From Bradyrhizobium macuxiense (GTDB lineage Bacteria > Pseudomonadota > Alphaproteobacteria > Rhizobiales > Xanthobacteraceae), in assembly GCF_001542415.1 (NCBI RefSeq), contig NZ_LNCU01000040.1, positions 59,676 to 123,675 of the forward strand: 64,000 nt of DNA. Direction: 5' to 3'. Below the pieces are notes generated by a model. That model did not search any database, was not told the origin of the DNA, and saw only the letters and a program-made list of their open reading frames with translations. Below are positions 34,512 to 42,919 of the stretch, one piece after another. The position numbers and the translations under genes were made by a program. Within the stretch, counting starts at the first letter, position 1. Every line of letters starts with the position of its first letter.

Positions 34512-34978
34512 ATGAGTTGCTTCAAGGATGCCGTCCGGTTCGTGCTCGCGCCGTTCATCTCCGCGGCAGCCCCGGGTTTACGCTGGTCGAAATGCTGGTG
34601 GTGCTCACCATCATCGGCCTCATCATGGGCCTCATCGGCCCGCGGGTGCTGGGCTATCTGTCGGAGTCCAAGGTCAAGACCGCGAAGCTGCAGATCGAAA
34701 GCCTCAGCTCGTCGCTGGACCTGTTCTATCTCGACGCCGGACGCTACCCGTCGAGCTCGGAGGGGCTGCAGTCGCTCGTTGCGCGCCCGAGCGGCGTCGA
34801 AGTCTGGAACGGTCCCTATGTGAAGGGAGGACGTATTCCGCTCGATCCCTGGGGCCACCCTTACCAATACCGTGCGCCTGTCGATCACTCGCCGCCCTAC
34901 GAGATCGTGTCCTTGGGCTCTGATGGAAATGAAGGCGGATCGGGTAACGCGGCCGATGTCACAAGCATCGCGCACTGA
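34508..34978 (+). CDS. gspG: Major pseudopilin GspG
   Basis: A 156-residue class III signal protein. The prepilin cleavage site is PG|FTLVEMLVVLTIIGLIMGLIG with Glu at +5 of the mature protein. The C-terminal part has YPSSSEGLQSLV and a calcium-loop-like PLDPWGHPYQYR, both typical of GspG. The leader before the cleavage site is long (about 22 residues). Overlaps gspF and gspH. Confidence 0.95.
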   Translation: MNELLQGCRPVRARAVHLRGSPGFTLVEMLVVLTIIGLIMGLIGPRVLGYLSESKVKTAKLQIESLSSSLDLFYLDAGRYPSSSEGLQSLVARPSGVEVWNGPYVKGGRIPLDPWGHPYQYRAPVDHSPPYEIVSLGSDGNEGGSGNAADVTSIAH

Positions 34979-35408
34979 TCCCAGATCGGGCTTCACCCTG
35001 ATCGAAGTCATGGCGGTGATGACGATCATTGCCATGCTGGCTTCGCTTGCGGTGGCGTTCATTCCGGGCACTGGCCGGGCGGATATTAAAGTCCTGACGC
35101 TACGGACGGCCGCGTTGCTTCGCCGCGAGCGGCTCGGAGCGATCTTGACGGGGCACAGTCGCCGGATCGCGCTCGATGTCGGAGAGCGGGCGCTGGTCGG
35201 GGACGGCGGCGAGGTTCTTCCCATTCCGCGCGACGTCGTCCTCGATGTCGTCGGCGTGGACGAGCGGTGGTCCGGACGACAGGCCGTCGTTCGCTTCGAA
35301 CCCGATGGCGCGTCGACCGGTGCAAAGCTGAGGTTTTCGCGGGAAGGAGCCGACTATGAGGTCAACGTCAATTGGTACACCGGCCGCGTTGCGATCGATC
35401 CGCCGTGA
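34956..35408 (+). CDS. gspH: Minor pseudopilin GspH
   Basis: A 150-residue minor pseudopilin with the leader MSQASRTDPRSG|FTLIEVMAVMTIIAMLASLAV and Glu at +5. The mature region is short with few cysteines, as in GspH. The ATG at 34956 lies inside the 3' end of gspG (23-bp overlap); an earlier in-frame start at 34872 would give a longer leader and is unlikely. Confidence 0.88.
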   Translation: MSQASRTDPRSGFTLIEVMAVMTIIAMLASLAVAFIPGTGRADIKVLTLRTAALLRRERLGAILTGHSRRIALDVGERALVGDGGEVLPIPRDVVLDVVGVDERWSGRQAVVRFEPDGASTGAKLRFSREGADYEVNVNWYTGRVAIDPP

Positions 35409-35859
35409 CGTTGTCATCAGTCGTGCAGGCTTTACCTTGATCGAGGCGCTGGTCGCCATGGCTCTGCTCCTGGCGTTCGTATCGGTGCTGGTGCCCCACA
35501 TGTTTCAGGCGCGTCGCATCGCTGTGAATGCGCAGCAGCGCGTTGCCGCGCAGGGATTTCTGCGTGGGCTTCTGGACGCCCCCCTTGATCGTCTGGCGCT
35601 GCGGAAGGGGCCTCGCGAAGGCGAAACCGACGGCTTGCAATGGTCGGTCGAGGCCGAGCCGATGTTCGTCGACGCGATGCTGCCGGCGGATGGTCCGGAA
35701 CCGTCAGTCCTGAAAGCGGCTGCCAAGGACCCCGTACCCAAGAAGAATCCCGCACCCAAACGCCCACACTGGACGGCGTTCCGGGTGATCGCGAAAGTGT
35801 CGTGGGGACCTGGGCAGATGGTCACCGCCGAGACGGTGCGGCTTGGAGTCGGGGGATGA
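35356..35859 (+). CDS. gspI: Minor pseudopilin GspI
   Basis: A 167-residue protein with a prepilin leader ending SRAG|FTLIEALVAMALLLAFVSVLVP. The ATG at 35356 is supported by AAGGAG just upstream and gives a 53-bp overlap with gspH. A Pro/Lys-rich stretch (KDPVPKKNPAPKRP, about residues 128-141) is unusual for GspI. It ends with ATGA into gspJ. Confidence 0.88.
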   Translation: MRSTSIGTPAALRSIRRDVVISRAGFTLIEALVAMALLLAFVSVLVPHMFQARRIAVNAQQRVAAQGFLRGLLDAPLDRLALRKGPREGETDGLQWSVEAEPMFVDAMLPADGPEPSVLKAAAKDPVPKKNPAPKRPHWTAFRVIAKVSWGPGQMVTAETVRLGVGG

Positions 35860-36626
35860 CCACGACCGCCGCACCGGTCCGTCGCTCGCGCGCAGGCTCC
35901 AGAGCTGACCTGGCAGGCTTCACCCTGATCGAGGTGCTGGCCGCGCTGGCGATTTCCTCGGTCGTGATCGTTGCCACGGCCGCCTTCCTTCACGACGTCG
36001 CGCTCAACTTCGATCGTGGAACGCAGGTGGTGGGCAATGCGGAACATATGCTGCTCGCCGTCGACCGCCTCTCGGCCGATTTTGGATCGGCTCGTCCGGT
36101 GCCGCAGGCAGGTGAGGCAACCAAGGTGGCGTTCGTGGGCGCGCCCACCATGGTCAAGTTCGTCGCGGCAGGTGGGGTCGCCGCCGGACCGCAAGGGGAA
36201 GAGCTGGTCAGCCTGACGGTCGAGCAAACGGACCGCGCGAGCCGACTGATCAGGCGCCGCGCCGCCTGGCGCGGACCGCTCACACGATTCGACGGCGTCC
36301 CCCTTGGCGACAAGGTCGACTTGATCGAAGGACGGGTCGACATTGCCTTCGCATTCGGTCGTGTGGCTCCGAATGGCGCGGTCACGTGGAGCGAGACCTG
36401 GACGGCGCAACCGCGGCTGCCGGGCCTTGTGCGGCTGACGGTTCGCGACCGCGCCAGCGGCGCGGAACTGATACCCGGTGCGCAGTTCGTGCTCCGCGCC
36501 GACGCGCCGGCCGATTGCGCGGGCAACGCAGCGTGTCAGAGCGGCGGCAAGCCAAACGAGCCGGCGAAAGATGAGCAGGCACAGGACGCGCCGACCAAGG
36601 ACGCGCCGACGGGAGAACGGCGATGA
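35856..36626 (+). CDS. gspJ: Minor pseudopilin GspJ
   Basis: A 256-residue minor pseudopilin with cleavage at LAG|FTLIEVLAALAISSVVIVATAAF. Residues about 210-220 (PGLVRLTV) match the late GspJ strand. The C terminus is a charged, repetitive tail (KDEQAQDAPTKDAPTGERR) not typical of the family. The upstream frame from 35640 lies in gspI and is rejected. It is coupled to gspI and gspK by ATGA overlaps. Confidence 0.9.
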   Translation: MTTTAAPVRRSRAGSRADLAGFTLIEVLAALAISSVVIVATAAFLHDVALNFDRGTQVVGNAEHMLLAVDRLSADFGSARPVPQAGEATKVAFVGAPTMVKFVAAGGVAAGPQGEELVSLTVEQTDRASRLIRRRAAWRGPLTRFDGVPLGDKVDLIEGRVDIAFAFGRVAPNGAVTWSETWTAQPRLPGLVRLTVRDRASGAELIPGAQFVLRADAPADCAGNAACQSGGKPNEPAKDEQAQDAPTKDAPTGERR

Positions 36627-37636
36627 GCCGCAACGACACCCGACGAGGCATGGTTCTGTTCAACGTGCTGTGGGCGATCGCGTTTTGTGCGGCGCTGGCG
36701 ATGGCGACGTCGACGACTTTTCGCAGCCTCACTGGAATCATCGTGATTGATCGCGACCGTGTGCAGGCCGACGGCCTCTTGACTGCCGGCCTCGAGGTCG
36801 CTGCCGGCATTGCCGGAGACATGCCGAATACGCCGATTACCGATCGCAGCACCGTCGTCACCTTGTCGACCGGGTCGGTCAGTATCCGTCTGGGTGACGA
36901 GAGCGGCCGCGTCGACATCGGCAAGGCGCCCGTCGAGCTGCTTGCCTCGCTGCTCCGTTATGTCGGCGCCGACGACGGCGACGCTGACGTCATTGCCAAG
37001 AGGATTGTCGATCGGCGGGGCCCGGAGCAGAAGGCCAAGCCGAATGACCCGGCGAAACAGCAGCCCGCGGCAGGGAACAGCGATGCCCAGAAGGCGGCAA
37101 CAACGCCGCAAGGGAACGCACCGCAAGCTAATGCACCCCAAGCGAACACTGATCCGTCCAAGGATCCGTCCAAGGCAGCGCCCGTGCACCCTGCGCCGTT
37201 TACCGACATACGGCAGCTCGCCGGCATACAAGGAATGCGGCCGGAATGGATTTCCGCCTTGGCGCCGCTGATCACCGTTTACGGGAGCGATACCGTCAAC
37301 CCGCTTGCGGCACCGGTCGCGGTCATCAGGGCGCTGCCGTTTGTCGATGAGGCGCGGCTGGACACCTTCCTCAACATGCGGGGGGCGCTGGTGGACCCCG
37401 AGCGGCTCGCTTTCGCGCTCGGCCCGGCACAGAAATATCTCAAGGTTCAGGAGCGCCAGGTCGTCTCTGTGGACCTCGTGGCCAGCACCCACGACGGATA
37501 CACCGCCGCAGCCAAGGCCTTCATCATGCTGCTGTCAGACAGCAAGCAGCCGTATCAGGTTCTCGCCTGGAATCCCGCCTCGACCTCCGAGCAGGCCGTC
37601 GCCGACAACAATCGGGATCGCGCCGATGCGTATTGA
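36623..37636 (+). CDS. gspK: Minor pseudopilin GspK
   Basis: A 337-residue tip pseudopilin. The leader MSRNDTRRG|MVLFNVLWAIAFCAALAMA lacks Glu at +5, as expected for GspK, which caps the tip. The helical domain has SGRVDIGKAPVELLASLLR and TDIRQLAGIQGM. About residues 132-191 are a low-complexity Pro/Lys/Gln/Asn insert with internal short repeats, much longer than usual. It overlaps gspL by 11 bp. Confidence 0.9.
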   Translation: MSRNDTRRGMVLFNVLWAIAFCAALAMATSTTFRSLTGIIVIDRDRVQADGLLTAGLEVAAGIAGDMPNTPITDRSTVVTLSTGSVSIRLGDESGRVDIGKAPVELLASLLRYVGADDGDADVIAKRIVDRRGPEQKAKPNDPAKQQPAAGNSDAQKAATTPQGNAPQANAPQANTDPSKDPSKAAPVHPAPFTDIRQLAGIQGMRPEWISALAPLITVYGSDTVNPLAAPVAVIRALPFVDEARLDTFLNMRGALVDPERLAFALGPAQKYLKVQERQVVSVDLVASTHDGYTAAAKAFIMLLSDSKQPYQVLAWNPASTSEQAVADNNRDRADAY

Positions 37637-38681
37637 CAGGATTTTCGTCCGAGGGCTCGACATTCTGGCCGCCATGCTGATCGGCTGGCGCGAGGGACGT
37701 CCCGCCCGGCACTGGCTGAAGATCGCGCAGCGGCGCGATCAGTTGGTCGTTCAGCAGATGCGGGGACAGGAAGTCGTCTCGTTCGATGCCCTTGCCAGCG
37801 GCGCAGCGCTTCCGCCCGAGATTGCCCGCGTCGCGCAAAAATCCTTCACGGTGGTGGAGCTGTCGGCTGACGATATCATCTCGCGTCGCATGGACGTTCC
37901 GGCCCAGGCCCGAGACCTGTTGCCCGGCATCGTGCGCAATCAGATCGAGCGGCTTTCGCCCTGGCGCGTGAACCAGGCCGTCTATGGCTTCGACGCGCGC
38001 GATCGCGGAGATACGGCCGGACTCGATGTGCGGGTGCTGATCACCTCGCGCGCCGTACTCGATGAGGCGAGCCAGCGCGCCGGTGCGTTAGGGCTGAGGG
38101 TCGACCGCGTCGTGGCCGGCGAGGGCCTGGCCGATGTCGCCGCGCCTGTCACGATGTGGTCCCGGGCCGCGGATGCATCCGACCAGAGCTTGTCGCGGGC
38201 GCGCAAAATGATCGCGGGCTTCGTCGCCGCCACGGTCGCGATATCCGTGGCCGTGAGCGCTTGGGCTTTCATCACGGCGTCGTCGGCGGACAGCGAGAAT
38301 GACGAGGTCGCGGCGCGCGTCGCGACGCTACAGCGGCAGCTCCAGGGCGATCTGCCTCGGGCGTCCATCGCCTCGCTGGCCCCTCCGGAGCGCGCCTGGG
38401 CCCTCAAGGAAACGTCGCCTGTCGCGGTGGTCGTCATTGAGGCGCTCTCGCGTTCGCTTCCGGACACGTCATATCTGACGGAGTTGCATCTCGAGCGCGC
38501 GACGCTGCGCATCGTCGGTCTGGCCAACGATGCGCCGTCGCTGATTGCTCCCCTGGAGCAGTCGGGACACCTCAAGGACGTGCACTTCTTCGCCCCGACA
38601 ACGCGTGATTCCGACGGCGCGCGCTTTCTGTTCCACATCGAGGCCCGCGTCGAGCCGCATCTGAAGATCGGCGCAAACTGA
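37626..38681 (+). CDS. gspL: Type II secretion protein GspL
   Basis: A 351-residue bitopic protein: a cytoplasmic domain (about residues 1-190) that would contact GspE, one membrane helix (about 200-220, IAGFVAATVAISVAVSAWAFI) and a periplasmic PilN-like ferredoxin-fold domain with SYLTELHLERATLRIVGLA. It starts inside the gspK 3' end; earlier in-frame starts lie wholly inside gspK. Confidence 0.87.
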   Translation: MRIDRIFVRGLDILAAMLIGWREGRPARHWLKIAQRRDQLVVQQMRGQEVVSFDALASGAALPPEIARVAQKSFTVVELSADDIISRRMDVPAQARDLLPGIVRNQIERLSPWRVNQAVYGFDARDRGDTAGLDVRVLITSRAVLDEASQRAGALGLRVDRVVAGEGLADVAAPVTMWSRAADASDQSLSRARKMIAGFVAATVAISVAVSAWAFITASSADSENDEVAARVATLQRQLQGDLPRASIASLAPPERAWALKETSPVAVVVIEALSRSLPDTSYLTELHLERATLRIVGLANDAPSLIAPLEQSGHLKDVHFFAPTTRDSDGARFLFHIEARVEPHLKIGAN

Positions 38682-39229
38682 TGAATCTCAACCGGGAGCA
38701 AGCGTTCGCGATTGGAGGCCTCGGTGCCCTCCTGATCATCTGCATGTTTGCAGTCGTCTGGACGTTGCAGCTGCGCGGCGAGGCGTTGGCGAACCTCGCA
38801 GAACGCCACGACGAGCTGCAGAGCCTCGAGAGGCATATGCGATCGACGACCAATCCGCATCGGCAGTTGAGAAACCTGGCAGCGCCAGCGCAGGCATTCC
38901 TGGATGCGCCAACAAGCGGGCTCGCTACGGCCCGGTTCCAGGCCTATCTATCGCAACTGATCGCCGATCAGCACGCCGTCCTTGTCTCATCCGGAGTGCC
39001 GTCAGCCGACCGTGACGACAAGAGCGACGCGATCAAGCTCCAGGTCGCGCTGAATGCCACGCTTCCCGCCCTGCAAGGGCTGCTTTATCGGCTCGAAAGC
39101 GGCGCGCCCTATGTGCTTGTCGAGGGACTATCGATGCAACCCAGCAGCTCCGGCGAGCGCACGACCGCAAATCCAACTCTGAGGGTCAATCTGACGCTGC
39201 AGGCCTTCTGGCATCACGGGACGATCTGA
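38681..39229 (+). CDS. gspM: Type II secretion protein GspM
   Basis: A 182-residue protein with an N-terminal membrane helix (FAIGGLGALLIICMFAVVWTL), a coiled-coil stretch (ALANLAERHDELQSLERHM) and a C-terminal domain with GLLYRLESGAPYVLVEGLSMQ, a GspM/PilO-like pattern. It overlaps the gspL stop by one base and is the last gene of the operon. Confidence 0.87.
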   Translation: MNLNREQAFAIGGLGALLIICMFAVVWTLQLRGEALANLAERHDELQSLERHMRSTTNPHRQLRNLAAPAQAFLDAPTSGLATARFQAYLSQLIADQHAVLVSSGVPSADRDDKSDAIKLQVALNATLPALQGLLYRLESGAPYVLVEGLSMQPSSSGERTTANPTLRVNLTLQAFWHHGTI

Positions 39230-39895
39230 GCAGCCGCCGGAGCTGGTTTCAGGCTGACCTGCCAGTCAACGTCTCGCTCGCTGGAGTACGTGTCCATCTG
39301 GCCGCGGAAATAGGCGATGGTCTTCTCAAGCCCGCTCTTGAGATCAATCCTCGGCGCCCAATCGAGCACCGTATGAGCTTGCGAGATATCCGGCTTGCGC
39401 TGGCGCGGGTCATCGGATGGCAGCGGCCTGAATGTCAGGCCGCTCCGTGAGCGTGTCAGCGTAGTCACCTCTTCAGCCAGCTCGCGGATTGTGAATTCGC
39501 GGGGGGCCGATATTGATCGGGCCGGTGAACTCGTCCGGTGTGTTCATCGCCCGGATCATGGATTCGATGAGATCGTCCACATAGCAGAAGCTGCGGGTCT
39601 GGCTGCCGTCGCCGTAGAGCGTGATGTCTTCACCCTTGAGCGCCTGGACGATGAAGTTCGAGACGACGCGGCCGTCGTTCGGGTGCATGCGGGGCCCATA
39701 GGTGTTGAAGATCCGGACCACCTTGATCCGCACGCCGTGCTGTCGCCGGTAATCGAAGAACAGGGTCTCGGCGCAGCGTTTGCCCTCGTCGTAGCACGAA
39801 CGCAGGCCGATCGGATTTACGCGGCCCCAATAATCCTCGGTCTGCGGATGTATTTCGGGGTCGCCATAAACCTCCGACGTCGATAGCCAAACCGA
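39214..39895 (-). pseudogene. Broken UDP-glucuronate decarboxylase-like epimerase
   Basis: The C-terminal two thirds of an extended SDR (UDP-xylose synthase/dTDP-glucose dehydratase type): [19 protein letters not shown], the YDEGK active-site motif and [16 protein letters not shown]. Two lesions are visible. The N-terminal NAD-binding domain is missing beyond about 39890, and a G6 run at 39501-39506 shifts the frame so that the ending (VTTLTRSRSGLTFRPLP onward) continues in another frame; removing one G restores [14 protein letters not shown]. The 3' end overlaps gspM. Confidence 0.88.
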
Positions 39896-39956
39896 TATGC
39901 GTTGCTCTCCGTCACCGGAGGCAAATCGATGCACAGCCTTTGATGGGATCAACCGG

Positions 39957-40340
39957 TTACCAGGTCCACGATCGTCGCCCCGCGGACACGTAGCCGGCGA
40001 CATTGGAGCAATCGCCGCTCTGCGAACCAAACACCGTCCACTGGGAAACGCGCCAGACCTCGCTTCGGCGCAGAGCTGCACCGGCGGCCACGCAGACGTT
40101 CCAGGGAGCAACCACGAATTCGACGTCGTAACAGCCGGGGGCGATGTGCGACACCGTGAAGAGCCGCGACGGGGGGAGCGATCCCGTGAGCTGATCGGGT
40201 CCCCAATCCTTCGCTCCGCACGGCGAAATGTAGAGGTGCTCGAGCGGGACGTGCGACCCGTTGATGATGGTGAATTCGGCAGCGTCCGCGGCAAACGAAC
40301 TCATCGCTATCATCGCCGCTATGATGAACGTTCGATACAT
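39957..40340 (-). CDS. Small secreted protein of unknown function
   Basis: A 127-residue protein with a signal peptide ([21 protein letters not shown]) and a beta-rich domain ([20 protein letters not shown], then [13 protein letters not shown]) with four cysteines. It resembles a group of secreted proteins I recall from Bradyrhizobium with no known function. Its 3' end lies within 70 bp of the truncated epimerase break, so its C terminus could also be altered. Confidence 0.6.
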   Translation of the reverse strand: MYRTFIIAAMIAMSSFAADAAEFTIINGSHVPLEHLYISPCGAKDWGPDQLTGSLPPSRLFTVSHIAPGCYDVEFVVAPWNVCVAAGAALRRSEVWRVSQWTVFGSQSGDCSNVAGYVSAGRRSWTW

Positions 40341-40740
40341 GACGCCGAGTACGTGTTTTCACGCGCTTCCGATCATCGGCAAGACTAGCATTCGTACCAT
40401 TGCAGATTTGTGGCGCTTCCACGTTGTTGACCCGGGCGCTCGGAATTATTGCGATCCGTCGCATCGGCATACGCGTTACGCTCGGCCCGCACGCCATCGA
40501 TACGCCCCAGCTGCCTGGCGATCACGTCGGGGCCATGTCGTCTGGCGCGTGCAGTCCAGCAATGTCGATTGATAGGAATATATTCCCTTATTTGTGTGGT
40601 GTTTTGGCAGGCCCACGGTCTGGTCTCGCACTTGATTTACGGATTTTGTAATCGACGTTGGACCGGTTGAAGTGGAGGCCCGAGAGTGCTGGTATGCTAC
40701 TGTCAGTCCTTGATTAACCCACCAGTGATTTATTTCCGCG
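40341..40740. other. 400-bp non-coding region
   Basis: No gene, RNA or clear promoter could be supported. The part from 40560 to 40740 is more AT-rich than its surroundings and may hold the promoter of the TetR gene. Confidence 0.45.
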
Positions 40741-41370
40741 ATGGGACAAATCGTTCGTAAGCCGTTCAAGACCTACCACCATGGCGATCTGCGCGACGCC
40801 CTGATCCAGGCTGCCTTGCAGGAGATCGAGCTCGGTGGGCCGGAGGCGATCAGCATCAAGGCGTTGGCCAGGCAGCTCGGCGTCTCGCAGCCTGCGCCGT
40901 ACCGGCATTTTGCCGACCGCGACGCGCTGCTCCAGGCGGTGACGGCGGAGGCGTTCCGGCAGTTCAACGTGATCATGCGCGAGGCGATCGACAAGCCGGG
41001 CAAGCAGTCGAAGCTGTCGCGCTTCGCGCAGGCGGCGCTCGCTTTCGGCCTGCAGCGTCACGGCGTCTACCGCCTGATGTTCGCATCGCGCATCATGGCC
41101 GGCGCGCCAGAGGGCAGCGAGCTGCACACCGCGGCGATGGAAACGCTGGCGCTGCTGATCGAGGCGTTCGAGGCGCCCGCCGTCGGCCTGCTGCGCGAAC
41201 GCCAGGCGCTGAAGATCTGGGCCGGGCTGCATGGCATCGTGATGCTCGCGGAGCAGGGGCTGCTCACCGGCGAGGTCGGCCAGATCAGCCGCGAGGAGTT
41301 GATGGACGAGATCGTCGAGCAGACCAAGCTTGCGCTCACCGTCGCCCTGCAGGCTGCCGAGAAGGCGTAA
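40741..41370 (+). CDS. TetR family regulator with WHG domain
   Basis: A 209-residue repressor. The DNA-binding domain has ISIKALARQLGVSQPAPYRHFADRDALLQAV (about residues 37-67), and the C-terminal half has the WAGLHGIVMLAEQG segment of WHG-type TetR proteins. The ligand is unknown. It converges on the amidase gene and its target is not evident from this window. Confidence 0.88.
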   Translation: MGQIVRKPFKTYHHGDLRDALIQAALQEIELGGPEAISIKALARQLGVSQPAPYRHFADRDALLQAVTAEAFRQFNVIMREAIDKPGKQSKLSRFAQAALAFGLQRHGVYRLMFASRIMAGAPEGSELHTAAMETLALLIEAFEAPAVGLLRERQALKIWAGLHGIVMLAEQGLLTGEVGQISREELMDEIVEQTKLALTVALQAAEKA

Positions 41371-41376
41371 GCCGGC

Positions 41377-42798
41377 TTACTTCGGCGGCCGCGGATCGAT
41401 CGGCGTCGAGTCGCGTAGGCCCAGAATGTCCTCCAGCGCCTTCGCACCGGCCAGGAGCTGCGCCTCGGCGCGAGGCTTTGCCACCATCTGCAGACCGACC
41501 GGCAGGCCCGACGTGGTGAAGCCGCAGGGCAGCGATAGCGCCGGGCAGCAGGCCAGCGTGATCGCGTAGACGATGCCGAGCCATTCGACGTAGTTGTCGA
41601 ACTTCTTGCCGTCGCATTCGGCAACGTAGCGGTTCTCGACCAGGAACGGCGGCACGATGGTCGCGGGCGCCAGCAGGAGATCGTATTTGTCGAAGAAGGC
41701 AAGCGCACGCTCGGTCATCGCCACGCGCTGCGCCTCGGCGCGTTCGAGCTTTTCGACGGTGAGTTTCAGCCCTTCCTCGATGTTCCAGATCACCTCGGGC
41801 TTGAGCAGGTCGCGCTTGGAGCGCAGCAGCGCGGCCTTGCTGATCGCGAAGTCGAATGCGCGCAGCACGTGGAAGCATTCATGGGCTTCGTGTAGGTCGG
41901 GATGCGCCTCCTCGACGATCGCGCCGGCCTCGGCGAAACGCTCGGCCGCCTTGCGGGTGACGGCCTTGACCTCGGGATCGACGGGCGTGATGCCGAGATC
42001 CGGAGAATAGGCGATGCGCTTCGGCTTCTGGTTCGAGCGCGCCGCCGAGAGGAACGAGGTCGGCAGCGCGGGCAGGGACAGCGGATCGGCGGCGTGCTCG
42101 CCGCTCATTGCATCCAGCAGCAGCGCCAGGTCCTCGACGTTACGCGCCATCGGTCCCTGCACGCCCAGCGTGCGGTTGACCCCGAATTTCGGCGTGTGTG
42201 CGACGCGGCCGATGCTCGGTCGCAAGCCCACGATGCCGCAGAAGCTCGCCGGGTTGCGCAAGCTGCCGCCCATGTCGGAGCCGTGCGCGAGCCAGGCCGT
42301 GCCGGTCGCCAGCGCCACCGCGGCGCCGCCGGAGGAGCCTGCGGCCGAGCGCGACGTGTCCCAGGGATTGCGGGTCGGCCCGAACACCTCGTTGAAGGTG
42401 TTGGCGCCGGCGCCGAATTCCGGCGTGTTCGACTTGGCGTAGATCACGCCGCCATTGCTCTCGAGGTGCTCGACCAGGAGATCGGACTTCGCGGGGATGT
42501 TGTCCTTGAAGATCGGCGAGCCCTGCGTGGTCAGCACGCCCTCGACAGCGGTGAGGTCCTTGATCGGAACGGGAAGCCCGGCGAGCAGCCCGCGCTCGGC
42601 GGCGGGTTTCTGCATCAGGGCCTTGGCATGGTCGCGCGCCCGGTCGAAGCAGAGCGTTGGCAACGCATTGACCTTGCCGTCAACCTCGGCGATGCGCTGT
42701 TCCAGCACGTCGAGCAGGTCGAGCGGCGTAACGTCGCCGGCCTTCAGTTTCTCGACGACGGCGCACGCGGTTTCACGGATCAGCCCCTGGTCTGCCAC
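41377..42798 (-). CDS. Amidase signature family protein
   Basis: A 473-residue amidase. The Ser-cisSer-Lys triad is visible as PVPIKDLT (Lys), GSDMGGSLRNPAS (cis-Ser) and SAAGSSGGAAVALA (nucleophile region). The GTG at 42798 is preferred because GGAGA precedes it; the frame from 42849 adds about 17 residues not expected in the family. Substrates range from indoleacetamide to aryl amides; this one is not determined. Confidence 0.88.
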   Translation of the reverse strand: MADQGLIRETACAVVEKLKAGDVTPLDLLDVLEQRIAEVDGKVNALPTLCFDRARDHAKALMQKPAAERGLLAGLPVPIKDLTAVEGVLTTQGSPIFKDNIPAKSDLLVEHLESNGGVIYAKSNTPEFGAGANTFNEVFGPTRNPWDTSRSAAGSSGGAAVALATGTAWLAHGSDMGGSLRNPASFCGIVGLRPSIGRVAHTPKFGVNRTLGVQGPMARNVEDLALLLDAMSGEHAADPLSLPALPTSFLSAARSNQKPKRIAYSPDLGITPVDPEVKAVTRKAAERFAEAGAIVEEAHPDLHEAHECFHVLRAFDFAISKAALLRSKRDLLKPEVIWNIEEGLKLTVEKLERAEAQRVAMTERALAFFDKYDLLLAPATIVPPFLVENRYVAECDGKKFDNYVEWLGIVYAITLACCPALSLPCGFTTSGLPVGLQMVAKPRAEAQLLAGAKALEDILGLRDSTPIDPRPPK

Positions 42799-42919
42799 TT
42801 GCTTGTCTCCGTTTGTTGGAAGTCTTCTGTTCCTGCTGCTGTAGAACATTTATCGTCGTTGTGGCAATGCGCGGGACGAACCCAGCCCGTCATTGCAATG
42901 ACGGGGGAGAAAGAGGTGC

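Noticed and set aside
23913-39229. Claim that the T2SS region is a new secretion type
   Set aside because: All core components match the general type II pathway. Only the lipo-secretin, the linked cargo candidate and the ClpP/Sel1 protein are unusual.
40476-40769. 97-residue minus-strand frame
   Set aside because: No homology that I recognise, AT-rich with poor codon use, and it overlaps the TetR start.
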